Assembly (NCBI RefSeq): GCF_036324505.1
Contig: NC_086370.1
Span: forward strand, 19,768,290-19,832,289
Length of the DNA: 64,000 bases
Reading direction: 5' to 3'
DNA from: Eleginops maclovinus
Lineage: Eukaryota; Chordata; Actinopteri; Perciformes; Eleginopidae
The position numbers and the translations under genes are program-made. Positions 33,571 to 42,980 of this stretch are shown here, piece after piece. The notes under the pieces were generated by a model, which did no database searches, was not told the origin of the DNA, and saw only the letters and a program-made list of their open reading frames with translations. How positions within the stretch are numbered: the first letter of the stretch is position 1; each line of letters opens with the position of its first letter.

Positions 33571-33760
33571 AAGTAGCCTAATTACCTGCCTGATCTGGTG
33601 CAATGACAGCACCTGCATGGAGGGGTCAAAGCACAGGGATGGGATGTGCTAACAACCTTGTTAAGAAATACCTCACGTTAATGAGAGCTAATCATGGAGC
33701 GCATTTAGTTTCATGCTAATAGGGCGGCATGTGATCTTTAAAGATCACTAGTAATGCACA
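33569..33760. promoter_or_regulatory. Candidate regulatory block with an 18-bp palindrome
   Basis: Contains GTAGCCTAATTACCTGCC near 33573, CACGTTAATGAGAGCTAATC near 33673, TTTCATGCTAATAGGGC near 33709 and the perfect palindrome GTGATCTTTAAAGATCAC at 33731-33748. Each half of the palindrome resembles a TCF/LEF or nuclear-receptor half site, but not exactly. Confidence 0.45.
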
Positions 33761-34129
33761 GACCGGGCAATGTCTTTTCATCTTGAAAGTAGCGTGGGGC
33801 AGGAGTCGGGTCTTGGGTATCAATGTTACATGACTGGATGTATATTACATGCAAACGTGCACAGAAATTATAATCTGTATTTGACATGCTCATCAACAAC
33901 AGATTTTGAAGAACACACACATTAGGAGAGCTACAATAAGTCAAAGGTGTGGAGCGACTCAAGTCTCATTTCCCTAGAAAGTAAGAGTGATTTAGTCCAG
34001 GCCTGTTTGGATTCAGTCATTCCAGACCCTTGTTTGAGTTCCTTACCTACACTGTATATTTAAATGAGTTATATCACTGAAAAAATCTGCTTCCTGATAC
34101 AGTAAATGTTCTGTATATATGCGGGGAAT
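33761..34129. other. Unique sequence
   Basis: No recognised feature. Confidence 0.4.
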
Positions 34130-34640
34130 CTTCTCCCGGACACCAGCATATCAAAGCAGATCAAAGATAGAGGAGCCTCTCATCAAATTAACATTTATTA
34201 AGATAAAATGATGCTCCGATAAAAAATGTGTGTATGACAAGAGCAGAGAAGAGAACTGCCTGAGGCCCGAAGCCGTGACCAAATGCAAAGTTTTTTTAGG
34301 AAGTAAATTGGGGAGAATTGGCTGGGAAATGAGACAAGGAGCCAGTGTCATTTTGCAAAGAGTGCTGCTGCCAAAATATTTCCCTTTCCCTATTTAAAAA
34401 ATGGCAGGTGAGCCAATTTGGACTGAATTATGTTGATCATAGAGGTCTGGAATTGCACATTAGGCTCATAAATGTGAAGAGAGCTAAAGCACTTACTTTC
34501 TGCTCCTCGGCCTAAAACTATCATACATTTATTCCCTATGACAATACAGCCTCATGAATAATGACACCGTGCACAATCTTTACTGAAGTTATCATGATGA
34601 GATTGTTTTCATACTGAGAATGCTAGGAAATTATTTACTT
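34130..34640. promoter_or_regulatory. Candidate regulatory block
   Basis: Repeat-free stretch with CATCAAATTAACATTTATTA near 34171, GGACTGAATTATGTTGATC near 34421, GCACATTAGGCTCATAAATG near 34455 and GCCTCATGAATAATGACACC near 34549. Homeodomain and AP-1-like (ATGACAC) words are dense in its right half. Confidence 0.4.
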
Positions 34641-34774
34641 CTAAAATATATTTTACACATTGATCCTGGGCACAGTTAAAGGAATGGTTAGAGCATATAA
34701 GCATCCTTAATTTGGGCATGATCGCATCCTGTTGGGACAGTTAAATGAAGAGGTCCTGGCACACAACGCACTGT
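34641..34774. other. Unique spacer
   Basis: No recognised feature. Confidence 0.4.
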
Positions 34775-34985
34775 AAAACTAACATGTTTTCTTACACACT
34801 TCCGTTTTGTACAGATTAAACCGCCAAGATATTAAAGATGTAGTTAGTACAGCCGTTATGCTAAGCTAACAAACGGCTAGCTGGAGCTTCATATTCACAG
34901 AGGGACATGGGAGTGATTTCTATCTTCTAGTCTTCAACAGAAAGGGAACTAATAAGGCTCGTAGGTTGTTATTTACATGTCTAAG
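34775..34985. repeat. Dispersed teleost repeat with internal deletion
   Basis: TTTTGTACAGATTAAACC (34805), TTATGCTAAGCTAACAAAC (34857), GGAGCTTCATATTCACAG (34883) and AGTGATTTCTATCTTCTAG (34911) match, in order, a repeat widespread in fish (TTGTACAGATTAAAC... then TTATGCTAAGCTAAGC... and GTAGCTTCATATTTA...). The spacing between the first two landmarks is shorter than I expect, so an internal segment seems lost. Confidence 0.65.
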
Positions 34986-35639
34986 TTACTATCTATCTCC
35001 AAATGAGGTAACACAATCATAATCAAGTATTGCATTTATTAAATATTTGAAGAATTAAAAACTGAGTGTCTTTTGCAATGTTTCAAACTCTTTCTTTTTT
35101 GTATAATCTACATTTCCACCAGAATATATGGTGTCCCCAGATCAACAACGTCTAATATCTTACTGATTGCCACTCTAAGAGCCATAGGGACAGGTGGTAC
35201 AGTGTATTTAAAAGGTAAGATTGCACAAAAGAAGGAGAGGACAAACTAAAGCAAACTCATGTACTTTCTTCACACTAAAAGTACAATGCTAAGTTTGAAA
35301 TGGCCAGAGTGAGATCATCAGCAGGGCATCACAACTCTGAAGTACTTTTTGCTACTGAGTGGACTCTTCGGTAAATGGGCACCTGCACTTAGGGTGGCTA
35401 AGTATTAACGTCCTGCATTTGATGCTAAGTGCTCATTAAGGTCCTTGAGGTCAATTCATTTTGAAATGCAAACCATCTGCATTCAAACACAGAAATGACA
35501 CCCACATATCATAACATGGAGACGCTCGAGCCAACATCTCCTCCCTGTAGCTCTGAGGACGGTGCCTCACTAAACAGCTCTAAACAAACTCTCTCAAAGC
35601 CCTGATGAATAAGTGAAGGGATAAAAGCTACATCGATAC
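34986..35639. other. Unique sequence
   Basis: No recognised feature. Confidence 0.4.
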
Positions 35640-36010
35640 CATTCTAACGCATTAACGTGCCAAATAAATAAATAAGTGGTGATGTGCGGGAGGGGAAGCA
35701 GGGGGGAGGGGAGACGTTGCACATTCTTTTGTACATTGAATCTATCTTATCGGAGCGTGTAAAAATAGCTTGACAGAGGCTAATTGTGCTTGTTGCTGAA
35801 TAATGGATCACAGCGGAGAGGGCCTTCCTGGAACTGGGGCGGGAGCGACTGTTCCCTGCTGAACCTCCGGGTTCCTCTCCCCGCTTTTGCCTTCAGGTAA
35901 AAAATCTGCCACAACTCCCCCTCCGCCTCTCTCCCTTCCTCACCCGACCCAGCCCTCTCCCTTTTCCTCCTTCTCTCATTTAGTTCCCTCTGTTTTGTTT
36001 GCAGGTGTCC
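35640..36010. promoter_or_regulatory. Candidate regulatory block with a G-quadruplex motif
   Basis: A strict G-quadruplex motif lies at 35688-35711 (G3-A-G4-AAGCA-G6-A-G4, plus strand). It is followed by AGAGGCTAATTGTGCTTG near 35775 and GCTGAATAATGGATCACAG near 35796. The rest to 36010 is pyrimidine-rich on plus. The minus frame at 35780-36022 is a by-product of that composition. Confidence 0.4.
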
Positions 36011-36289
36011 AAGAGTTTTCAAATGGGAAAGAGGAACAAAAACTTTAGAGTTATGAGAATGATTTTCTAGGTTATCAGAGTCTCTTTCATTTTAATCAGA
36101 AATCAAAAAGAGGGATTTAAAATGACTAACATCCATGTGAAATTTCATATTACGTGGGCATAAAATACCCTCAATGTGTTTCTTTTGTTTCCAAATGTCA
36201 TGATACAAAAGTCCAGTTTGCTTTTTAGTGAGCCTAATATTTTATTACCTGAGAAAAAGTAAATAATCTAAGGATTTAGCATAATACTG
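36011..36289. other. AT-rich unique sequence
   Basis: No recognised feature. Confidence 0.4.
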
Positions 36290-36435
36290 CACCATCATCA
36301 CTCCTTACACACTTAATGTATAACGGATATATCCTACTTTATATTTAGTGCTATCTTACTTCTATCTTGTCTTTATGTTGCTGCAATGCAAAATGTCCCA
36401 AATTTGGATCAATAAAGTACTCCTTCTATATTATC
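36290..36435 (+). mobile_element. LINE 3'-end fragment, family B copy 1
   Basis: Landmarks are TTGCTGCAATGCAAAATGTC (36378), followed by a TTGGATCAATAAAGTACTCC tail and ATATTATCTTA. The same arrangement occurs at 45.6-45.8 kb. This is a 5'-truncated non-LTR retrotransposon 3' end, Rex1-like in layout; the family is inferred from the tail alone. Orientation is plus. Confidence 0.7.
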
Positions 36436-38234
36436 TTATAATCATAAACACCAATGAAGCACTAAATAAAATCAGCCAATAAGGGGGGTAAGGCCACAAA
36501 AAAAAAGGTACAAAATAGTGTTTATGTTAATGCACTCAAAGTATATTAACCCCAAATTCCTTTGAGAATCACAGCATCAGTTGAATACAGCATCAAAGTG
36601 ACTATCTCCTATTATTGGTGGCATTGAAGTCATATAGCATGAAGTCAGATTCCTATGTTTAAGACAACGGAACATCAATTAAACTCAGAAGTTTCCTTAA
36701 ACCCTGACAGCAAAACAAAGAAAGAAAAAACTAATCCTCTTACTCTTCACAACCCACAAGTGAGAATGAGGCTTTGTTGGTAAATACCCGTATCAAGTTT
36801 GTTGCTTCACATCTAATATGGCATCAAAGTTGTCGTCCATGTGACTGGAGGGGGGAGGGGGGGGGAGTTGAGAGCGTGAGGTTGCATCTTTGCATAAATG
36901 TCTTAGCCGCGTTCGTCTCATCAGAGGAATGTGTGCAGCTGACGGAAGACTGCCTGCACTTATTCCCCTCAACAACTAAAGGCTTGTTAAAAACTGCTTT
37001 TCCTCTTTTCTGTCGTTTGAAATGTGTGTCGCTAATGAATCATGCTGTTTGGGAAGCTGAAATGGTCTTGGCTGTTGATGTCAAAGAAAGAAAATGTAGT
37101 TGTTTTTATTTGATTGACATGGCGCTTTCTGGGTCGAGCGTTACATGTCTCTATTGTTCTTGGAAAGCCTATTGAAATATTTCACCATGAAGAGTTATCA
37201 ATCTGTTATTGAAAAGCTGACATTCTGCAGATAATTCACCAAAAAACAATGCTGTGTTTTCAGGGTCGGAGCTTCTGATAAACGGCAGATAGCTGCTGTG
37301 ATAATCGTTCTGACAGACGTAACATCAGATAGACGGATAATTTTATCTTTCATTACTCAGATTTTACACTGTGCAGCATATATCAAGATGCACCTCTCAG
37401 ATAGGACGGCTCTGTTGAGTGTTCAGCGTCTCTTTAACAAAAATGTGAAATATTTCCTAAAGAAATTCAGTCTCCAGTATCTATAATCTCCACCTCATCC
37501 AGCTTTCCAAAACAAGAAATGTCCTTTTAAATCCGTCTATATACCCATCTACATATTCATTATTTACCAATTTATCTACTAATTTATTTAGTTTGTTTAA
37601 TTCATTTTTATAATTCACACCACTGGAAAAGCTTGGTCAGGTAAGTCCATCCATTTAGATTTGACTTACTTAAAAACCTTAAACATGTTTAATATTCTAT
37701 ATTTATGTACTTAAATAAAGCCGAAGAAATGTGATGGAATAAACAACAGTTTTTTGTATCTCATCTTGGCTCTTAGTTACATTTATCATATCTTTTTTCT
37801 AAAAGAAAACATATCAGAGAAATCTGCAGCAGACAAGCTTCCAGCCTTCAGACTCCACTCTCATGACGCTCAGTTCATTACATCAGCAGCTCGAGTCTGG
37901 TCAGTTGTCCATTTATCCGTCCATAAGGCCTGATGGGAGAGGAGCCCACTCTTATCAATATTTCATATAATCATATGATGTTGTGTTTGGTCAATCTGCC
38001 TTTTATGGTCTCTTGCTATCTTAAGCTGAAGCCGTCAGTACTTAGGCCCTCGGAGGAAATCAATGATCAGGATAACATCAGAGGCCTGCTGGTTACTGTA
38101 AGTTCAGCATGACTATGTTAACGTTTCCTGTAATGTTGACATCACAATGTTGTTATGACCCACTGAGGGGGAGTTGTAGCTACAGCAATATGTTTCTAAT
38201 GGCACCCATGAGATCATAGAGCCTCTTAATGTTT
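36436..38234. other. Unique sequence with a G-rich run
   Basis: G6-A-G9 at 36850-36865 sits in a GGAGGGGGGA context. The plus frame of 133 codons at 36774-37175 runs through it. Its cysteine-rich, leucine-rich content matches no family I know, and there is no splice pair. No dispersed repeat was recognised. Confidence 0.4.
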
Positions 38235-38475
38235 GACAAAAGAAAAGTTCTGCTAGTCTTTTATTTTATTCTTACAGTAAGTGCTTTGCAGCTATTATTC
38301 TGTTTTAATGCCTTTGTATTATTGGAACAAATGTTTATAATTCCTTTATGCTTCTCTTGGTATTTTTAATGACTTTTATATGTATTTAAAAGTCATTTTT
38401 TAATGTGTCTTGTGTTTTCTATAAAGCACTTTAAATGCCTTGTTGTTTAAATGTGCTGTATAAATACTGTGAGTA
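38235..38475 (+). mobile_element. LINE 3'-end fragment, family A copy 2 (diverged)
   Basis: The terminal part, CTATAAAGCACTTTAAATGC, then CTTGTTGTTTAAATGTGC and TGTATAAATAC (38419-38468), matches the tail of the 31.8 and 48.0 kb copies with more substitutions. The upstream part is T-rich and only loosely alignable by eye. Orientation is plus. Confidence 0.65.
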
Positions 38476-38559
38476 TGTGTGCACATTACAGTGTAGGTTA
38501 TTCCACAACATCAAGACCTCTTCCTTACTTTTCCCCTATAACGTCCATGAGCTGTTTGG
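38476..38559. other. Unique spacer
   Basis: No recognised feature. Confidence 0.4.
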
Positions 38560-38780
38560 GCTCCCTTCGATGCATCCAAATGATACCTGACATTTCCGAA
38601 CTGTTTTAATATTCCAATATTATGATCAACGGCTCGTAATGCAGGGCCGCATGAATAATCTCAGCGCATTTGGTGGAGCCCTGATTATTTGAAACAAGTA
38701 CTGTTCTGGGCTTGCGGGGAGCCTGCAGATCCAAAAACACCATTAGCCAGGTGGTATCCCATGAATTAAAAATAGCCGAA
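38560..38780. promoter_or_regulatory. Candidate regulatory block
   Basis: Contains TTTTAATATTCCAATATTATG near 38604, GCCGCATGAATAATCTCAGC near 38647, GCCCTGATTATTTGAAAC near 38676 and CACCATTAGCCAGGTGG near 38738. Four TAAT/ATTA cores lie beside E-box-like CAGGTG. Minus-strand frames through it have no supporting splice pair. Confidence 0.4.
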
Positions 38781-39359
38781 CACGGTTTTCCAGTCAGGCT
38801 GCTTCTCCACCCCCCCCCTGCAACATATCTCCACCCAGCACACACAGTGTTTCGTGACAGAAGGCCGCTCTCCCTCCCAACCTGAAGGAGAATTCTGCCG
38901 GAAAGAAAAAGAAAAGAGAGAGGGAGAATAAAAATCTGCCAAGTGATCTGGACACAGATACATGACCCACATACCCTCTCTCCAGCCCCACCCATCCCCC
39001 CCGCCATGGTACGACTGTCATCTGAGGATGTTTTCACAATGTTTTACCATCCAATTTTTTTTCCGAGTGTACTTCAGGGACGTGTGAATTAGATGCCAAA
39101 TGGGGAGAAAATGTGGCAGAGACACCTCGGAGGAGCTGCGTTAGCGAGCTGTCAAGAAAAAGCCTGCGACAGCACCCCGTACCCGCCAGAGCCAGAGCCA
39201 AAGCCGCTCCATAAAAGGTTGAATTAACATCGAGGTTAGCCTCAACTCAATTCACATCAACTGGTTCCCACCGCCAAGGACTCCAGGACTCATTCTAATA
39301 AAACTTCTCTATTTAAACCCTGTGGCTGGATTCATCTCTGATTTATGTTGCAAAGGTGC
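38781..39359. other. Unique sequence with a C-run
   Basis: A C-run near 38810-38818 and pyrimidine/purine patches to 39000, then mixed sequence. Minus-strand frames of up to 143 codons overlap here and have no recognised domain. Confidence 0.4.
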
Positions 39360-40125
39360 CCCGATGAGCAGGATGTGAGGGAAACAAGAAATAAGACGGG
39401 AAGTTATTGTAAGGAAGACAGGAAAAAGATATAGTAAGAATAGCAAAGAGAGGTAAGAGTAGATAGGAAATACAAACTAAATGGATAAGTACCCTGTAAA
39501 GGTTTAAGAAAGGAAGGATAAAAGCAAATTGGAGGTCCGCAGGGTCTCAAAGAAGCAAGAACGAAGACAGGAAGTAAAAAAAGAAAGATGCTAAAGGAAA
39601 AAGAAAGAAGATATAATAAGAAGAGGAAATGAAAAGTAAGAGTGGAGAGAAATACAGCAGAAAGACAGTCATTAAAAAAAGAAAATGTGGGGTTTGTGTA
39701 GTTTACAAGTTAAAGAAAGGAAAGCAAGTGAATACAGATAAACAGGTATTAAAGGTGGCCTTACATCCTAAATGAGGAGCATGTCAGGAAAGCAAGAAAG
39801 AAGATAGGAAGTTATTGACTAAGGCAGTAAGAGAAGGAAAGGTAAATAAATATCTGGGAAAAAGATAGGACATATAATACGGAAAATAAAAGGGAAAGTA
39901 GAAAAGTTAAAGATTAAAAAGGATGAAAGCAAGTTAATACAGATAAACCAGTGGAGGGGACTGATAGAAATGGAGTAGGGAGTGTAAGGAAAACAGAAGA
40001 AGATGGAATTAGAAAGGGAGGGAAAGAGAATAAGGGAAGTCTGCAGAAAGTAAGTAGTAAAACAACAATAAAACAGGGCAAAAAAAACAAACTTTACAGC
40101 TAAATATTAGGGAAAAGAGAAAGAA
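39360..40125 (+). repeat. Purine-rich degenerate tandem array, period about 180-240
   Basis: About 765 bases in which the plus strand is mostly A and G, with few simple dinucleotide runs. Related phrases recur. GGAAGT words occur near 39398, 39570 and 39808. AGATATA(A/G)TAAGAA phrases followed by GTAAGAGT occur near 39428 and 39608. GTTAAAGAAAGGAAAGCAAG occurs near 39709, with a variant ending in TAATACAGATAAACCAG near 39906 and a weaker one near 39502. Spacing is about 172-238 bases. I read this as at least three diverged units of a minisatellite-like array with strong strand asymmetry. Confidence 0.7.
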
Positions 40126-40149
40126 ATGAGATGGAAAACTGAGGCGCCA

Positions 40150-40830
40150 CCATCATGCAGAAGCCTCCCAACAACACCCTGCATGCTCCTTCCTGCCTGC
40201 TGTATATTTAATAGCCACTCCATCATTCTGCCTCCTTTCCTCTCTCTCCCCGTCTCTCCATCCTCTCGTCATTCCCCCGCTCATCCACGGCTCGCCCCAG
40301 CAGATGGGGATTGTAAGGCTCGGTGGAAAATTCCTGATCCACAATCTGTCTCTCATGTGCTGCGCTCCGATCCAGGGGTAAAAAGGCCGGAGTATTTCCC
40401 ACAATGCCCCACCGAAATATGCAGCGCTTTAGCCGGCGCCCGTGTTAGGGAAATAAAAAATTCAGCGGAACGGCTCGGAGTGGCAGCATGTCAACAGAGG
40501 CAGACAGAGGAAAGGGAATAATTGTTGGGGAATTAATCAGTTGGGAATGCTCTTCCCTCATGCCATCCTGCGTGGGCGAGAGTACCGGCAATGCAGGCCA
40601 AATGGAGAATTAAATTTACACCATTACAAACATGTTTATCTTTATCCCTGTGCTGCGCCGTGTGGGGGTTAAGTCTGTGTGATGCCAGTTCAAAGCATTG
40701 TCACATTTAACCGTGTCACAAACTTATCTCCCTCTGGGGTTTGTTTATTTGCCATTGTCCGTCAATGGCATTATTAAACAAGGAAAATAGTCTGGCCAGT
40801 AGAAAATAAATGTCATGGGTCTTTTTTGTA
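40150..40830. promoter_or_regulatory. Candidate regulatory block (strong) with paired SOX-like site
   Basis: From about 40290 rightward the sequence is balanced and repeat-free. It has GGAATAATTGTTGGGGAATT near 40514, GGAGAATTAAATTTACACC near 40604 and the inverted repeat TGCCATTG-TCCGT-CAATGGCA at 40750-40770. CCATTGT is a SOX-type site, and its near mirror, five bases away, makes a dimer-like arrangement. The 131-codon plus frame at 40126-40521 has no splice pair and is read as non-coding. Confidence 0.45.
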
Positions 40831-40939
40831 TCTTAATACCTTCTTAAAAAAGTCAATAAAAGATCGCTAAAAGGTCACTTCAAGTCAAACAACGGCCAAT
40901 ATGTGAAGTATGAAGTTTCTACTTTCTCTAAACCCCTCT

Positions 40940-40992
40940 CCCATGATGAACTTCTTTTGTTAAGAGCGCTTCATAAATAAATTCGTTTTGAC
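40940..40992 (+). mobile_element. Possible LINE/SINE 3' tail remnant
   Basis: TTAAGAGCGCTTCATAAATA followed by AATTCG resembles the AAAGCGCTATATAAATAAA tail at 27.9 kb. Only about 50 bases are recognisable. Confidence 0.4.
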
Positions 40993-42037
40993 TCCACTTG
41001 CCCTGTGGGTAGCATCAACACATCATTTCCATATTCACCTAATTGTGTCAGTCACTCATCCTGAACAAAACCGCCTCTTCCAGGGCAAAGAGATGCTTCT
41101 TTAGCAAAAAGTTCAACACAAACCAGAAGAAGCAGGCAGAGAGAAAAACATCCTGTGAGGTGGCGACTCTTGACACTGACAACGGCAAAAAACTTGGTGG
41201 TGTGAGGTGAAGAAAAAAAAATGAACGACACTAGACAATAAATCTTTCATGTACCATACGCACCCAAGGTGAAATAGGCGGGCTTCAGCTGCAGCGTGAC
41301 GTGTAAAATGTGTTTGGATCTGGCCTGCAAACCCTGCTGAGGAGCACATGAAAGATGCATGGGGCCACTGGAGAGGTATAAAGAATTTAGAGATATAAAG
41401 GATATATGACAAATAAATCAGGATGCAAATCTCACCGGGTGCCACTGGGAGTTCTCCAATGAAAACGGCCTAAATAATTGAAGAGGAAGAGGAAACATTT
41501 CATCAATGAGAAGAGCAGCGGAAAAGGCTCTTCCCTCCATTTTTTAAAAACCTTTCTTAGGAAGCTCCTCTTTTACAATGTCAAAGCAGAAGGCAGCTCC
41601 ACTGAAAGAGGTGCGTTTGTAAGTACACAACAACTGTGTTTGAAAACAAGATCTTTAACGAAACGACAAAGCTTTTCAAATCCTAGAGGGAGTTATCATA
41701 AACCACAAAACCTATTCAGCAATCGTGCTAAAAGTGAAAAAATGTAGGATTGGCGGAAAGTCACAGCAGGGTGAGACAAAGAAAACAAACCAGAAGCCAG
41801 TTGCAGATTTTCCCAGATGCCATCAAATGCCACTGCTACTCGAATGTGAAAGACATATACATTTCCAACGCATCATTATACCTCCTTCTCCATTAGTACT
41901 TTAGCAGATGGGATTTCCGCTTTTTTTTCCAAACTAAATGCCTGCTTCTTTTCCTCGCTCTAATTTTTTTTTTAAATCACTAAAATTATGTCTTTCTTTC
42001 CTGGCTATCCCTCTCTTTCTCTCCCTCATCTATGTAA
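40993..42037. other. Unique sequence
   Basis: No exon or repeat recognised. The minus frame of 110 codons at 41113-41445 and the plus frame at 41478-41747 have no familiar motif or splice pair. Confidence 0.4.
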
Positions 42038-42375
42038 CTTTTAAAAGAGGACATATTCTGTGTATTTTGTGTCTCTACTGGGACATGTCTCCATGCTTTA
42101 ATGTTCAGAAAGCTCTTTCTTTTTCTCATTCTGCCTGTGCTGCAGCTCCTCTTTTCACCCTCCGTCTGAAACCAGAGCCCAGTCTGCTCTGATGTGCTTG
42201 CTGGCTCTGTTGTGATTGGTCAACCGCTTAGAGATGTCCCGCCCCTCAGCCTATCAGGTACAATGTGTTTGAGTGCTAGCCAATAGAAGCACAAGTGTGA
42301 CACTTGGGGAACACAGGGATTTTAGCCTCTGCTGACCATTGACATGCACAAAAACCTCTATAACACACAAAAAAA
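42038..42375 (+). mobile_element. MITE-like dispersed element, copy 1
   Basis: Ordered words TTTTGTGTCTCTACTGGG (42066), CATGTCTCCATGCTTTAATG (42083), TGCCTGTGCTGCAGCTCC (42131) and CCAGTCTGCTCTGATG (42177) are shared with 54.21-54.57 kb. The right end, GCACAAAAACCTCTATAAC (42346), is the usual end of this family in fish. No coding capacity. The copy contains TGTTGTGATTGGTCAACCGC, typical of the family's middle. I infer a non-autonomous DNA transposon. Terminal inverted repeats are not intact. Confidence 0.7.
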
Positions 42376-42539
42376 CCCCCAAATAAATAATAAAGCCTCT
42401 ACAACTTAATCTCAACTTTTAGTTTGTAACTTTTTTTGACAGGACTGTTAGCAAAGCAGCAAACTAAATTTGAAACTAACAAACAAACCAGTTGCGTAGT
42501 TAACCTCTGTTTGTCCCCACCAGTAAAAAGAGCAAACGC
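42376..42539. other. Unique spacer
   Basis: No recognised feature. Confidence 0.4.
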
Positions 42540-42980
42540 AGTGAAGGAGGTGGAAAAAGAAACTTAGCATAATGACTCTGCGTTGCCAGTTCAGCCAGAC
42601 GCTCCACATCAAGAGGGGGAACTCATCGCCATGGTGAACCCGGGTTGCCAAGCACGACTGTCTTGGCAACAGCGTCACCAGGGAGACCGGCTCCCCGTAG
42701 ATGGGGCTCATTGATTAGAGTTGGAGCTCGCCCCAGAGTCCCTGGAATCATTAAACACTGTAGGGTTTTTTTTTGGGTGGGGGGGGGGGGGGGAGAATGA
42801 GAGCCAAGGGAATTGTGGGAAGGACTCAGAGGTCATATTCATTAAGAGGTTGGAGGCCCTGTTCTGAGTCCAAACTGTATATCACCCCCCTTTCATTCAT
42901 GACATCATCGGGGAGATACTGTCTGCATAAGCTTTGTTCACGGCGATCATCTTTTCTTACCCTGCTGTAAACTTTGTAAC
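42540..42980. promoter_or_regulatory. Candidate regulatory block with RFX-type sites
   Basis: Three GTTGCC/GGCAAC half sites lie within 90 bases (42582-42587, 42644-42649 and 42665-42670). The last two belong to a perfect 9-bp inverted repeat, GTTGCCAAG and CTTGGCAAC, with a 9-base spacer (42644-42670). Further right are GGGCTCATTGATTAGAG near 42703, CATTCATGACATCATCGGG near 42894 and GTTCACGGCGATC near 42937. RFX factors bind GTTGCC-type half sites, so cilia-related or neural regulation is a possible reading. A T9/G15 run (42766-42793) splits the block. Confidence 0.45.
42766..42793 (+). repeat. T9 and G15 homopolymers
   Basis: Nine T residues (42766-42774), then GGGTGG and a G-run to 42793. 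The run may be length-uncertain. Confidence 0.9.
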
